Positions 39,778 through 49,982 of a DNA stretch of 64,000 nucleotides are shown here, piece by piece. Origin of the DNA: Heligmosomoides polygyrus polygyrus (taxonomy: Eukaryota; Nematoda; Chromadorea; Rhabditida; Heligmosomidae); the NCBI GenBank assembly GCA_947396885.1, contig OX377206.1, positions 14,383,466 to 14,447,465 on the forward strand. The letters run 5' to 3'. The first letter of the stretch is position 1. Each line of letters begins with the position of its first letter. Both the position numbers and the translations under genes were made by a program. The notes beneath the pieces are model-generated. The model was not told the origin of the DNA. It did no database searches and saw nothing but the letters and a program-made list of their open reading frames with translations.

Positions 39778-42536
39778 TAACACTAACATACGCGCACACC
39801 TCTGGTGCTTAAAACCTGCAGGACAAGAGTTACTGGAGATCTAAACAAAGCCTTTAATGATTTTATGCATCGCTAGAGGATCACTGGATTTCCTTTGACC
39901 GCTAGGCTGTTTAGGGGAAACAGTTGGTTTCTCACTGCACCACAATTGATGATAGGTCAGCCAGCCCATAGCAGTCGCTTTGATTTTAAGCCCACTAGTG
40001 AAGCCATTTTAGACTGCTTCCAAAGCGTTAATAATCCAATTCTTCCTGGGATGAAAACACCGACACAAACACATAGTTGCAACAGTATGTTTTACAATTG
40101 AAGCATAGTAATTTCGGTGAACAGCATATGAATAGAACATAGAAGCAACACCAATGCCACACTGAAATGAAGTCCCTTGCCCTAGTTCTGGCCCTGACCA
40201 TGCTTTAAGTTAAACCACTTTGGAAGTGCCCGATAACTGTCCGATTCCTAAGTTGGCACTACCTATGAGACTTTCCCCTAGTAAGTACTCATCCGCCCAG
40301 ACGGGAAGACCCGTTCAATTGACGTAGCAAGCAGCAATAGTGGATTGATGCGAACCCTAAGCAACTGCTTGGTCAGCTTCTTGAGGGCATAGGTGCCCTA
40401 AGAATTCTCCCAAAACTATTCGTTCAAATTTTACATAACAACGATCGAAAATTTAGTCGGTTTGTGAGTCTGTGCAGCTGAACACGAAAAAACGAAACGT
40501 TCATAGACACGAAAAAATAAATGATCGTTAAGCCCTAGAGATATTAGTGCACGGAGCAACAGCACAGCTACGGCTCAACATTAACTGTCAAAGAGAGCGA
40601 GGTTCACCAGTAAGTGACTTCGGTTTCTTCGCCACACTGGCCATTCAATTAACTCTTTGGAAAACGAGGAATTCGTGTAAGGACATGTCCGACTAGGCGA
40701 CCTGGTGCACACTGCCAGGGCAGAGGTGTTCGTTCCCGGTGACGAATCCACGGCGAAGCAAATAACACGGCCGGTCTGGAAGACTTGCATGAGGTCACGA
40801 TGAGTGATGAACATCAGCACTATCTCAAAATAACGGCTATGATGGCTAACTCCAGGTGGACGAAGCAGTCGATAAGTGAGGCAGTGAAGGTACAATTTCA
40901 ACTGGGAAGGTAGCAGTTTACAAGGGAATCTTCCAACCTGCTGAATTCTTGTAGCAGCCGAGCTTTCTTCATCTTCTGTATCGTTGCTGGTGCCGCTTCC
41001 CAGAATCACTCAACCGCCCGACGCCGGTTCTAAGTGTATCTCCACTTATTAGACAGCATAAGCACACCAAAGTAGTACATATAAAGGGTTTGGCCAACCG
41101 GCTGCAAGGGAGGCAGCAGCCACTCAAGGCACCGACTACACAAGCTACTTCACTTCATGTACCGTATAACATTAACGACCGATTCCGTTTGGGCTCCCTC
41201 ATGGGACCGCAAAATTTTACCCAACCCAGCTGGGCAAATGTGCGATGGACACTCTGAGAATTTCCAAAAACAGAAGTAAGGGAGCATCAGTAAAATTGTC
41301 TCACCATGTATAGTTACGAAGATTGCCGAGCACCAACAATACACCCGTGCTCGGCTGGCTCCATTTCACTGGTCCTTGCACTTCGATCTGAAATGAGTAC
41401 CTAGCTTCTAGGGAAACGGAAACAGCAGATGAAAGGATTTCTCACCATTCGGCTGATGGAAAAGCCAGCAAAAATCTCGTCCCTTTCGGAAATATTTCTG
41501 AAATCAGCTCAGCTTTCCACTCCGTATCAAACGCAATCATAGGTACCCTGACGAAGTATAGTGTTAGGTGTTCATCTAATACTTCCAGAAATTTCTTGTA
41601 TTAAGTCAAGGGCCCAGAGAAAACAATATTGAATATGGCGAATGAAGAAAAATTAGGTAAATGCCAGCTGCGTGTGGTTAAACAGATAGAATTTAGGCTA
41701 GAGTTACTTTATTCAAGAAACTATGATGGAGAGCTAGTACGGCAAGCCTCCAAAAAGCTTTAGTTGCTAGATAATTGTGCTCTAAATAACCTGATAGGTG
41801 ATCAGGTACTTTACTATTCAGGACGCATTGAAGTCCCTTTCCCTAGATCAAAAAAAGTCGAGCCAGAAAAGGATTTCAAATTTATGCCGCTCATCTCCTA
41901 TTCAATAATTTCTTTTCAATATACTATCGGCTTACTGACATCCGTTTTCCTTCAGAAATAAAGCGCGTGGCGCACTCCAAAAGTGTGATTGACAGCGTGA
42001 CTGCTCTACAGAGGTCTTTCCTTTTAAGCTGAACTCATACCGAGCGCATCCAGAAGAAGATATCTCCAAATCCTTCCGGTATGACCGGTAACGCGTACGG
42101 TTGCGTGTAGTAGTTCACATGGTGCCCTATAGATTGCAAAATATGAGCGGATACCACTACTTCGAAGAAGTACCGTAGCGCGCTCACCTACTTGGCAATC
42201 GTTTTCTGAGACACCAACAACGCAGAGGTGTACTTCTAACACATACACAGCTCTCTGCAAACGCTTCCATTAGGACAAGGCCGAAGGACACTATCGTCGA
42301 CATCTAAAGCAATTCATGAACATAGAAGAGCACCCACTTGGTTGTAGTCCACGTTGTATTTACAGCACTAAAACCGGAAAAAGGATGAAACATATGCGCC
42401 CCGAATAGCAATCAATATCGCTACCAAATCGATATGAAACGACTGCCATATCCGGTGAAATTATGAGCACACGCTTACACAACATGACCTAAGCTTCATC
42501 AAGAAATTTCTACCGAGAATAAATTGAGCTGCTCAC

Positions 42537-42691
42537 CTTATCACACAACATGCCAGCATAACCAGATGAGGACCTATACGGAGTGCTTGGAAGAATCTAG
42601 TGCATCACAGAGTGACACCACGTGACACGTCTCCGGGACGCAGTCACTGGTATTGTGACACATCGCTGACGCATAGGGACCAGGTTTATCA
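42537..42691 (-). pseudogene. EGF-like exon, copy 3 (degenerate)
   Basis: The minus strand reads DKPGPYASAMCHNTSDCVPE, then TCHVVSLCDA, with a stop before the GTGAGC donor. The acceptor AG has become TG (GTTTGTTCTG), so splicing here would fail. The first cysteine of the EGF module is tyrosine. This is a pseudo-exon. Confidence 0.5.
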
Positions 42692-42759
42692 GAACAAACG
42701 TTGACCCAACAGAGTTAATCGGTAGAAAAACGCTGAAAATGAACTCACTGCAGAACGAA

Positions 42760-42900
42760 AGGTACTAAGGTAGCCATAGCGTACTGCGTGGCGCAGTGAA
42801 GGCGTATCCGAAAAGTAACAGCTCGGTCTAGAACCGCTGAAAACCACATAGGTGACAGCTCTGTGGAGGATGTAAACAAATGAGGAACTGTAAATTGGAT
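42760..42900. repeat. Diverged block shared with 52080-52240
   Basis: The two blocks share GCGTGGCGCAGTGAAG or TCTTTCAGTGAAG, AACAGCTCGGTCTAGAACCG or CACAGTTCGGACCAGGAACT, GCTGAAAA and GTAACAGCTC motifs in the same orientation. No coding signal. Confidence 0.3.
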
Positions 42901-43592
42901 CAGAAATATTATGGTTTAGTCATGACACTATCAATTGTACAATATGCGCCGTGCCCTCGAAACTAACCGTACACATTACGTTTACAAGGTAATCTACAAT
43001 CATCATTACCGTTGTTACTACATGGGTTTGTCCTTTTGAATGAACCAGGTCGATCGATGACCTATAAAATTCATCGACCGACAACCGAAACGATAAGCGG
43101 CCGTATGCTAGCTGACTATTTTGGTTAGCCGCAACTTGACGGATATGGCTACGACAAACCACGACGAAGATCATGGCTTAATCCTTTTCACTGCTGCAAT
43201 GAAGTACACAAGGAGGTCCACTTGTGTGCATTTGTGTAAAATTAACCACTCCGCTCCTGATTTTAGGATCCCTCTGCTAAACCTAGTTTGCGACATCTAT
43301 GCAGTACGTAAAAAAAGTTACGGCTAGCTGTGTTAAAGGAAACTGCTGCGGTCATTTATCTCATATTGAGTTGAACAGCAACGTGAAAACATACCTTGCA
43401 ACTGACAATGCTTCAAAAATGTAATCCACTCGCCCAGGACAAGAATAAAGAGTGCAATATCCACCTAAAGTAAAGCTATTATATTTAAAGCAAGTACTCA
43501 TGTGAAACATCCAAGGAGAACCAGAACAACTCACTGAACGTTCTATAAACAGGACACACTTGAAAAGAGGAAACCTTTTTGCACTTTCTTAC
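42901..43592. other. No recognisable feature
   Basis: AT-rich sequence with small open frames. Nothing supported. It may be the 3' flank of the minus-strand candidate at 43593-44100. Confidence 0.35.
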
Positions 43593-44100
43593 ATCCATAG
43601 GTGCAAGTTCGGTGAACTTCTCGTAAAAATCCGCGTTTTCCAATACGTCATCTGGTGCAAAGCATCCTACCATGATACGGTTCGTTACTGGTACGACTTA
43701 ACACTCTCAGCTACACGCAATGCCAGTAATCTGATTCTTTATGAGCTTCTGTACATGTTCTGCCATGCTCCTCATTAGTATGAAAACCATTGGCATCGAT
43801 TAAGCAGTGCAAAAGATCGATATCTCTTGTCCCACGCTTCTGCACAATTCCGCCTAAAAAGGCACTTAAAAGAACTAAAAACCTACCTCTAACGCGATTT
43901 GAGCTCCACAATTCTCGCGCTGGCGAAATGCCAGACAGCTGCAAAGAAAATTCCGCTCTATCAAAGATCACCTTGCACCGTTGAGACAAGCTGCTGTAAA
44001 GCACGCATCCTTGACTGAAAACCACAGTTGAAATTCCGAACACCATTGAACTAAACACCGTCTCACCATCAAGACTCACATTGACCCCGTGAAACAATCT
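43593..44100 (-). CDS. Candidate gene piece, unknown protein
   Basis: After an acceptor-like CCATAGGCCAG the minus strand is open for about 125 codons: LFHGVNVSLDGETVFSSMVF, then GISTVVFSQGCVLYSSLSQR and FDRAEFSLQLSGISPARELW. It continues through GGIVQKRGTRDIDLLHCLID. A further open piece ends TNRIMVGCFAPDDVLENADF, then YEKFTELAPMD, before a good donor GTAAGA (43592). The middle joint is unclear, because a GTAGGT and a TTTTTAG only 33 bp apart lie in frame, and the two frames differ. No domain is recognised. The consistent, non-repetitive coding character makes a real host gene possible. Confidence 0.35.
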
Positions 44101-44156
44101 GGCCTATGGATAAGCGCACATTTAGCTAACGCCTCCGATCCACGTACATGTACCGT

Positions 44157-44507
44157 CTATTTAGACAAGGTGTCTTCGCGAAAGAAGAGGACAATTCTGA
44201 AAGTAGCCGTAATTATCGTTCCACTTAACGGCGTCGGAACCCGTAAGAAAGAAATACCGATTTCATTGACCGAGTGAGCAACGACCATGAATCCAACAAC
44301 CACCACGATGCACGATGCAACTGACAGAGTTCGCAGGCGGAAACGAGGTTTGTCCTTTCTCGGGCGTCTATGTCCTCTTAACCGATAATGGCTTCTTAAG
44401 CGACAGGAGCGACAGGAAGGACATATCATACAGGCGTCGTCAGATGGTCGGGCAACTAGTACCTGGTGAGCAGCTAGTTGATTTGCAGCAGTTTTGCTTT
44501 CTTCCAC
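44157..44507 (-). CDS. Possible exon with one membrane segment
   Basis: The 116-codon minus-strand frame has a basic, arginine-rich stretch (RLRGHRRPRKDKPRFRLR), then a hydrophobic segment VASCIVVVVGFMVVA that could span a membrane with the basic side inside. Further on come PLSGTIITATFRIVLFF and a short polar tail. It is upstream of, and on the same strand as, the candidate piece at 43593-44100, so both could belong to one gene. No family recognised. The start codon is arbitrary. Confidence 0.25.
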   Translation of the reverse strand: MEESKTAANQLAAHQVLVARPSDDACMICPSCRSCRLRSHYRLRGHRRPRKDKPRFRLRTLSVASCIVVVVGFMVVAHSVNEIGISFLRVPTPLSGTIITATFRIVLFFREDTLSK

Positions 44508-44629
44508 AACGAATTTCCCTTTATTCGCTGTTGACGGTCCTTTTTTACAACGCGTGTGTTCCCTTTAGTAACGGCGTAAACAAATGGAGCTGGAGCACGA
44601 CCGACGAGTAGAAAACGTAACGACGCTCC

Positions 44630-45330
44630 TCCTTCTTTGAACCCAGCAGAGAAAAGTAGACGGTTCCTGCTGGGCGACGCTCCCGTCTCCTAGGTGTGTG
44701 TTGAGGAGGATCGCTCCTCCTTGTTGAACAAGTCATCGAAATAGTTGTAGATAACTTCGTAGTCGCCATCTCCAACGGCGATTGTTGGAGAGGGAGACTA
44801 TGAAGCTATTTACAACTACTCTTCTATCTTGCTTTACTGGACTATGGGAGTCCAGAAGAGAAACATAAGGCGCATGTAGACTCCGCAGCGAGGTGCGGCA
44901 GCCACGCTAAGGCTTTTGGTATACTCCCCCTTCGCGCCGGCAATGGGTCGCGGCGCGGCGGGAGCTGGCCTCCGCCCACATACGTGTGCCAGCTGCCAGC
45001 CGTGACCTCTTCCAGGCGGGCGGCGCTCCCGTCTCCTAGGTGTGTGCTGAGGAGGATCGTTCCCTTGTTGAACAAATCGTCGAAGTAGTTGTAAATATCG
45101 TCATAGTCCCCATGTTTAACGACGACATCGATATTAAACGGCGATGGTTAGAGTCCAGGAAAAATAGATAGACCGGCTCCTGGCGGACAGCTCTCTTCTC
45201 CTAGGCGTCTGATGAGGACATCCTTCCTCCTTGTTGGAATCGAGGAAAGACAGGAATACTTCCTCGTGGCGCAGAGCGATTTCTAGACGTGTGTTGAGGA
45301 GCTGCTCCTTCCTTGAATCCCGGCTACATA
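44630..45330 (-). repeat. Three diverged tandem units with coding look
   Basis: The plus-strand strings CTCCTAGGTGTGTGTTGAGG (about 44690), CTCCTAGGTGTGTGCTGAGG (about 45034) and CTCCTAGGCGTCTGATGAGG (about 45198) head similar units that also share TTGAACAA, TCGTCGAAGTAGTTGTA and a short tract with CCATC. On the minus strand one frame gives GDYEVIYNYFDDLFNKEE and GDYDDIYNYFDDLFNKG. Another gives DPPQHTPRRRERRP in two units. I cannot decide which frame, if any, is translated. Confidence 0.4.
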
Positions 45331-45966
45331 CGGAGACCATCTCGACGAGTGCAGCCGGATGCTTCGCGATAGATCCATATTCGACCGTGTTCTCTTGTCC
45401 TTCATACAGGGTACAAGCCGTTGTAGCTCCGCTCTCCAAGGGGTGCGCTGCCGTCAGGTTGACCAAGGAAGTTACCACCGGTCGGCGCAGTAGTTCTCCT
45501 CGATTTGAACCCTGTCAGTATGGCCTGCGACCTTCCGTCCGCCGCTTTGGCAGATTCCTGAAATAAAGCTTCTTTCCACTGGGCTAGAATTTCTGGCAGA
45601 GCTGATTAGGTGTACCACAATCGCTCCTACAGTGTTACCACTAAGCATAATGTTCAGTTGTCGCCAAGAAGAAGGACAAGGCGAAGGTTCTTAAATGAAC
45701 AAGCACACTGTGCATACCATTGTGGGACGTCATCAATAGAGCACTTCAAATGTCAACGGCAGTCAATTCGAGCTTTACTATTGTGATATTCATGTAAGAA
45801 GGCTCCAAGCTTTCCAGCAGTGAATAATATTGATGGAGAAAATCAACGAAAGAAGACTAACAGAGGTATATACAGGGAAAAAAGTCAAGCTCTGTTCCTT
45901 ACAAACGTCGATGTTCGCACATGCTCTGAGAATGGGCATTTTGAGTTTTTGTGCATTAATTCTGTT
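45331..45966. other. No recognisable feature
   Basis: Mixed sequence. Open frames on both strands near 45.4 kb are attributed to compositional bias. It may include the 3' flank of the gene at 45967-46828. Confidence 0.35.
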
Positions 45967-46828
45967 TTATAATCTTGTATTTACAATTAATTCATTCTTC
46001 TGAATCGATTCCATTTTTGGCTCATCTTCAATTTTAGGTACGAGAGCTGCTAAGATGACGATTGTGCCGGCGAAGTAGATTTGCAAGGGAGCGTTGCGAA
46101 TCCAAGCTTGTATAGCGATCTTTTTTCGATTGGGCATCCACATGCAATACGGATTGCGAGAGAAAAATCCCAAACCGCGCCGCGTTTGTTTCGGTACGAG
46201 AAAATGCCCGCAGTCAGGGGAAAAATGTCTGCGACTCCTGAGCGGTTGCGTGATCAAACTCGCTTGACAAAACAAATAGTAGTCACATGAACAACGATAC
46301 GGTACCCACTCATTCCGTCGTGGACAGGGTCTGTGAAGGACTCGGCAACTAGAGCTGTGGGAATATCTCATCCGCATTCTCGAAAATAGCAATGCGGTTA
46401 TTTTTATCACATAAAGTGCACGAAATGTCGTGCAAAGCCCACCAGCAAAGCCTAGCTCTTCTCAAAAAAGGTGCACATCTATTGCTATATTTTCACTCGA
46501 TTGGATGATTGAGGGCAGTGCGCATTGTGTCAATGTGGCGTTGTAATAATGCATTTTAGTTAAGAGGGACTCAAATCATAACAGATCCTCTTCGTGGTCA
46601 TTACTGTCAGCACAAGAGCTCCGCTAAAGCTTCTATGAAACGCAATGTAGCTAAGAATTGTTCCTAGGGAGCGATACACCTACATCTACAACAATCTCTG
46701 CTCGAATGCAATTAGTACAAGCCCTTGGTATACCAAAACACCGTGAGAGAGTAAAAATTGCATGCACCGTCCGCTAAAAATATCGCTACTGTCGCAACGT
46801 ACAAGCAGTAGATCACAGAAGTGTTCAT
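45967..46828 (-). CDS. Candidate two-exon gene for a secreted or membrane Cys-rich protein
   Basis: Exon 1 (46828-46734) encodes MNTSVIYCLYVATVAIFLAD, then GACNFYSLTVF, a typical signal peptide followed by a cysteine. A donor GTATAC follows. Exon 2 (46354-45967) starts after a good acceptor TTCCCACAG. Both junctions are phase 2, and the split codon joins to cysteine. Exon 2 reads SSCRVLHRPCPRRNEWVPYR, CSCDYYLFCQASLITQPL, later RGLGFFSRNPYCMWMPN, a hydrophobic segment LQIYFAGTIVILAALV and a charged tail to the stop. The intron is about 379 bp. The product of about 160 residues would be a Cys-rich ectodomain with a single membrane anchor. The family is unknown to me. The gene model is inference from splice signals and phase only. 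Confidence 0.45.
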
Positions 46829-47640
46829 AGTTCTCAATGGAAGCGATTGAGTCACTCGCGTAAAGGATACGAATCGATTAATGATGACCGATCGCCAGGC
46901 AAAGGGCGGTAAGTATGTTGTTCGGACGGGAATCAGATGCTCCAATCGCTTCGGACGTGGACCATAATCAGGCCTGTGTTTGCCATTCATAATTTTAGGA
47001 GTTCTGTTACACGCTAAGATGATGCTCGAGAAGCTATTCACTTTCGTCGGGTAGGTAGCAATATCCAAATCTTTGGACCAATTCTGCCTTCGAAAACGTC
47101 TACGTTTGTCTTGTGCGTGAAATGGTACACCACGCAACCTCGTAGGTGCAAAGACACACAGGGCATCTAAGAAAGTCCGAGATTTTGCCTCAGTTTGTTA
47201 CGCACCTGCGCCCAGGCTGTTGATCGCGTGCGGTTGCATACGGCAGTTCAATTGGTCACCTCGCCCGGTCACATACCCCTTAAAGATTATTAAATATCAG
47301 TCATAAAACTATTTCAAAAAATAACCATAGTCGGCTCACCTGCTTGGAGAAATTATTATTTCCAGAGGCACCAACAATGCAAGTGCACTAGTAATCCATA
47401 CACAGGCCTTCGCAAACACCTTTCTTTGGACACGGTGGAGGCTTCCAATGTCAATACCTAAAGCACATGCCGGAGCTTATCTTGCATATGCAGTCACCGA
47501 ATATCAATCAATGGCGCCTGAAGATCGATATGGCGCAAGAGGTATGTCAGTTGGAAACATAAGCATTTTCGTATACAACAGCACCTATTTTTTTTAGAAA
47601 ATTTCCCACCCACTGAATGGCTCGAGCAGCTTGTCTTCAC
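46829..47640. other. No recognisable feature; upstream region of the candidate gene
   Basis: Would contain the promoter of the minus-strand gene at 45967-46828, but no specific element can be pointed out. A few short open frames are present. No repeats found. Confidence 0.35.
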
Positions 47641-47653
47641 AGTGTCGCCTTTT

Positions 47654-47736
47654 ATACTCCCGCCGCGGCGCGTCAATTTGGGGAGCGGCGCGGCCAGTCG
47701 CGCCGCGCCCCGATTTTGACGCGCCGCTGCGCGATT
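47654..47736. mobile_element. GC-rich foldback element
   Basis: CGCCGCGGCGCGTCAATTTG, then GGGAGCGGCGCGG, is mirrored by CGCGCCGCGCCCCGATTTTG followed by ACGCGCCGCTGCG, with few mismatches. The preceding TTTTATACTCC resembles the outer sequence of the GC-rich foldbacks at 3193-3318 and 48478-48585 (AGTATAAA). It is probably a member of that group. Confidence 0.55.
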
Positions 47737-48189
47737 GCAGTTAGAAAGGGGAGCGTCAGCGACGCGCGGCCACGAGCATTTGCGCACTACGGCCCTTGCT
47801 CCGAAAACGGTCCACGAATCATTGAGGGACCAAAACAGAAAGGATTTTTTGGTTGATCAGCGCAATGCATCTTGTCAATGTTTGGGATTCCTGTGGGAAG
47901 CGACGAATCCTCTCTTAAGCCTGGAGTCGAAGTCGTTCGCTCAACTTACGGTTGAAACTGGTGAGTGTATTGAGTCGAATCCCCTGCAATGCAAGCGGCA
48001 CTAAACCACTCCTTATTTTGCGACATGTGCGGGTCTAAAAGTAAAACTGCTGGAACGTACCCATCGTCAAGAATCACTCAAAATTCTTTCTCATATGGCT
48101 ATTCTAGGGTCACTGTGCACTAAGCATATCTTTAGCGTGATATATGAAGCTTCGTGAATGTCTACAGATCTCTATTCTGTTCTTAGGTT
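47737..48189. other. No recognisable feature
   Basis: Mixed sequence with plus-strand open frames that have no known motif. Confidence 0.35.
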
Positions 48190-48380
48190 ACAGAAGGTAC
48201 AGGCTAAGGTCATGGTCACCGATTTCGCCCAAACTCCCTAATCAACCGAGCCTACCGTAATCGCCCGTAACTTCAAAAAACGATGTCAGATTCGTGACCA
48301 GCACCCTAAACCCCCCCCCCCCCTCCTTCCCAGTAGGAGAAGTTTGGTCGAAGAGGTGAAATCTCCCACCCCACGCCGAG
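48190..48380. repeat. Fragment of the 28.4-29.8 kb element family
   Basis: GGTCACCGATTTCGCCCAAA, CCGTAACTTCAAAAAACGA, TGTCAGATTCGTGACCAGCA, CCCTAAA with a long C tract and GAAGTTTGG match the inner shell of the element at 28361-29812 (around 29555-29750). Only one side is present here. Confidence 0.55.
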
Positions 48381-48394
48381 TTTGCCGCGGCTGA

Positions 48395-48590
48395 TCGCGC
48401 CGCGCCGCGCCCTTCCCCTCAGCGGCGCGATTCGCCGAATACCGTAACCCAAAATTCCGTCAAGTGTGGTGTTTTGCAGCGGCGGAGTATAAAAGCGAGG
48501 CGGCACCGTCTCGCGGCGCGAAAAATCGATAGCCATGCCGACCATAACGCCGCGCCGCGCTGCGGCGCAAGTATAAAAGGCGCCTAAGTG
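48395..48590. mobile_element. GC-rich foldback MITE, relative of 3193-3318
   Basis: The right part GGCGCGAAAAATCGATAGCC, then GCGCTGCGGCGCAAGTATAA, matches 3193-3318 closely. The left part has GGCGGAGTATAAAAGCGAGG, the inverted counterpart of its end. Additional GC-rich inverted sequence to the left (CGCGCCGCGCCGCGC, CAGCGGCGCGA) suggests a second member abutting it. Confidence 0.5.
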
Positions 48591-48846
48591 TGCACGTACA
48601 AGCACTGCCTGGTAACCAAATAGTCACGTTTATCACTGAGTGAAGCATTCCATTAACACATTTGTTCATATAACCACATGAGTCCACACATGAAACAACC
48701 AGATCCACTGTGTTAGAAGTCACCGTGCCAATGAAGTGTTCATGGATACTATTTAAAACAGGAGTGGATAGCTGTGCACACCATTACGAGGGTATATCCA
48801 CACAAGCGTGCACTCCGGCTCCTCACAACGATCGACTGACAACACT

Positions 48847-49027
48847 AAGGCCTAAGGTACATTCTCGCGGGAGTGTACGTGGGCGGGCACGAATCGTGCC
48901 GGGACCCTACACATGGCCATTTGTCGCCGCGGACGTGTTGCACACTGCGAAAAGAGGCCAGGTGTAGGGTCCAAGCACGAGTCGTGTCCGTCCGCGGACT
49001 CTCCCACGCGAGTACACCTTAGGCTTA
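48847..49027. mobile_element. Foldback MITE of about 180 bp
   Basis: GCCTAAGGTACATTCTCGCG on the left is mirrored by CGCGAGTACACCTTAGGC on the right. The symmetry continues inward (GGGAGTGTACGTGGGCGG against CCGTCCGCGGACTCTCCC, and GGGACCCTACACATGGCC against AGGCCAGGTGTAGGGTCC). No ORF. The target duplication is not obvious. Confidence 0.65.
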
Positions 49028-49089
49028 ATCCTAAGATAAGTCAAATGTTACACTCACAAAGCGCCCCGCAATACTCACCACTAAATATA

Positions 49090-49300
49090 CATATGTATGT
49101 CCCGAGGAAGGTGTCCGAGAGCAACAGCCGCCCTTATTCCGACGCGTCACCGACGCACAAGAATCAGGTCTAGCTGAACAAATATAGTAAAAGTAAAGGT
49201 GACAAAAAATCCCTCACAAGGACTCACTGGCTTCTCAAACGGTTTCGATGTGTGGGGTCAAATCTAGACATGTACCGTTTGTGTAAAATATCGGAATGAC
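49090..49300 (-). pseudogene. EGF-like exon pair, copy 4 (degenerate)
   Basis: After the acceptor GTTCAG (49174 side) the minus strand reads DSCASVTRRNKGGCCSRTPS, equivalent to DLCASPMCHNSSDC of copy 1. Upstream, TNGTCLDLTPHIETV precedes a GTGAGT donor near 49225. The spacing of the two pieces is as in copy 1. Loss of cysteines and a stop show decay. Confidence 0.35.
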
Positions 49301-49599
49301 ACAAGGCTCCGCGTTACCAGAGGCGTCGTACTCCGTGTCTGAAATATGAATTTCGAGAGCACACCTGACGACATGAAATGCAGCTTTAATAAGCTAAACA
49401 CAACATATGATTATCTAGACCACTTTTCCAAGATGAGGGTACTGACGAGGAAGGTCAACGAAGTGACCGTGAACATTCACAAAGCGACCTGTTTGTATTT
49501 GTTTATTACATGCACCAAACAGTAAATGTGAGAATAAAACAAGAACATCACAAAGCATCGCAAGAACAGACAACATAAACAATAGCTGGAAGCAAAAAG

Positions 49600-49900
49600 A
49601 AAGGAATAAAGAACGAAGTGGGTAAACTGGACTCACAGATACTGGTCAACTGTGATGGGATCGACAGATTAGGCCGTTTAGTTCAACCTTTGGTATTCAG
49701 ACCACAACCTGTGAGTGAAGAAGTTTGCCCGCACTGCAGTCTTGACTCCACGTAGCACTAACTTTCGCGTGGTTGCTCTAGTGTTTAGTGTTTAAGTTGT
49801 GCAGGACAAATAAAGCATTACTGGAGATCTCAACCGAGCCTCTAATGATCCTATGAACCATCAACAGGTTGTTCCTCTTTCTTCTGACATACATGGTATC
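49600..49900 (-). repeat. Third copy of the 30.6/39.7 kb exon region, and block shared with 12640-12830
   Basis: The minus strand reads a degenerate LNTKG, stop, TKRPNLSIPSQL, comparable to the exons at 30530-30676 and 39550-39814. Next to it is the block with GTTGTGCAGGACAAATAAAG and CCTATGAACCATCAACAGGT, also present at 12640-12830. This places a further old copy of the duplicated gene fragment here. Confidence 0.4.
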
Positions 49901-49982
49901 GTAGGGCGTTATCTGGGAAGCACTGCAGCCGCTTCCAAATTTTCTACGGACCTCTCTGTAGGTCAAAAATGAAAAGCTGTGC

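Larger units (their letters stand above)
39330..42755 (-). repeat. Old segmental duplication, copy 2 (partner 30305-32890)
   Basis: Collinear with copy 1 but about 840 bp longer. The extra DNA includes the MITE at 39664-39777 and a stretch of about 700 bp at 39870-40560 that has no counterpart in copy 1. Exon-like pieces matching copy 1 are at 39550-39814, 40620-41009, about 41302-41390 and 42537-42691. Confidence 0.7.

Noticed and set aside
46081..46290. Plus-strand 69-codon ORF
   Set aside because: Shadow of exon 2 of the minus-strand Cys-rich candidate.
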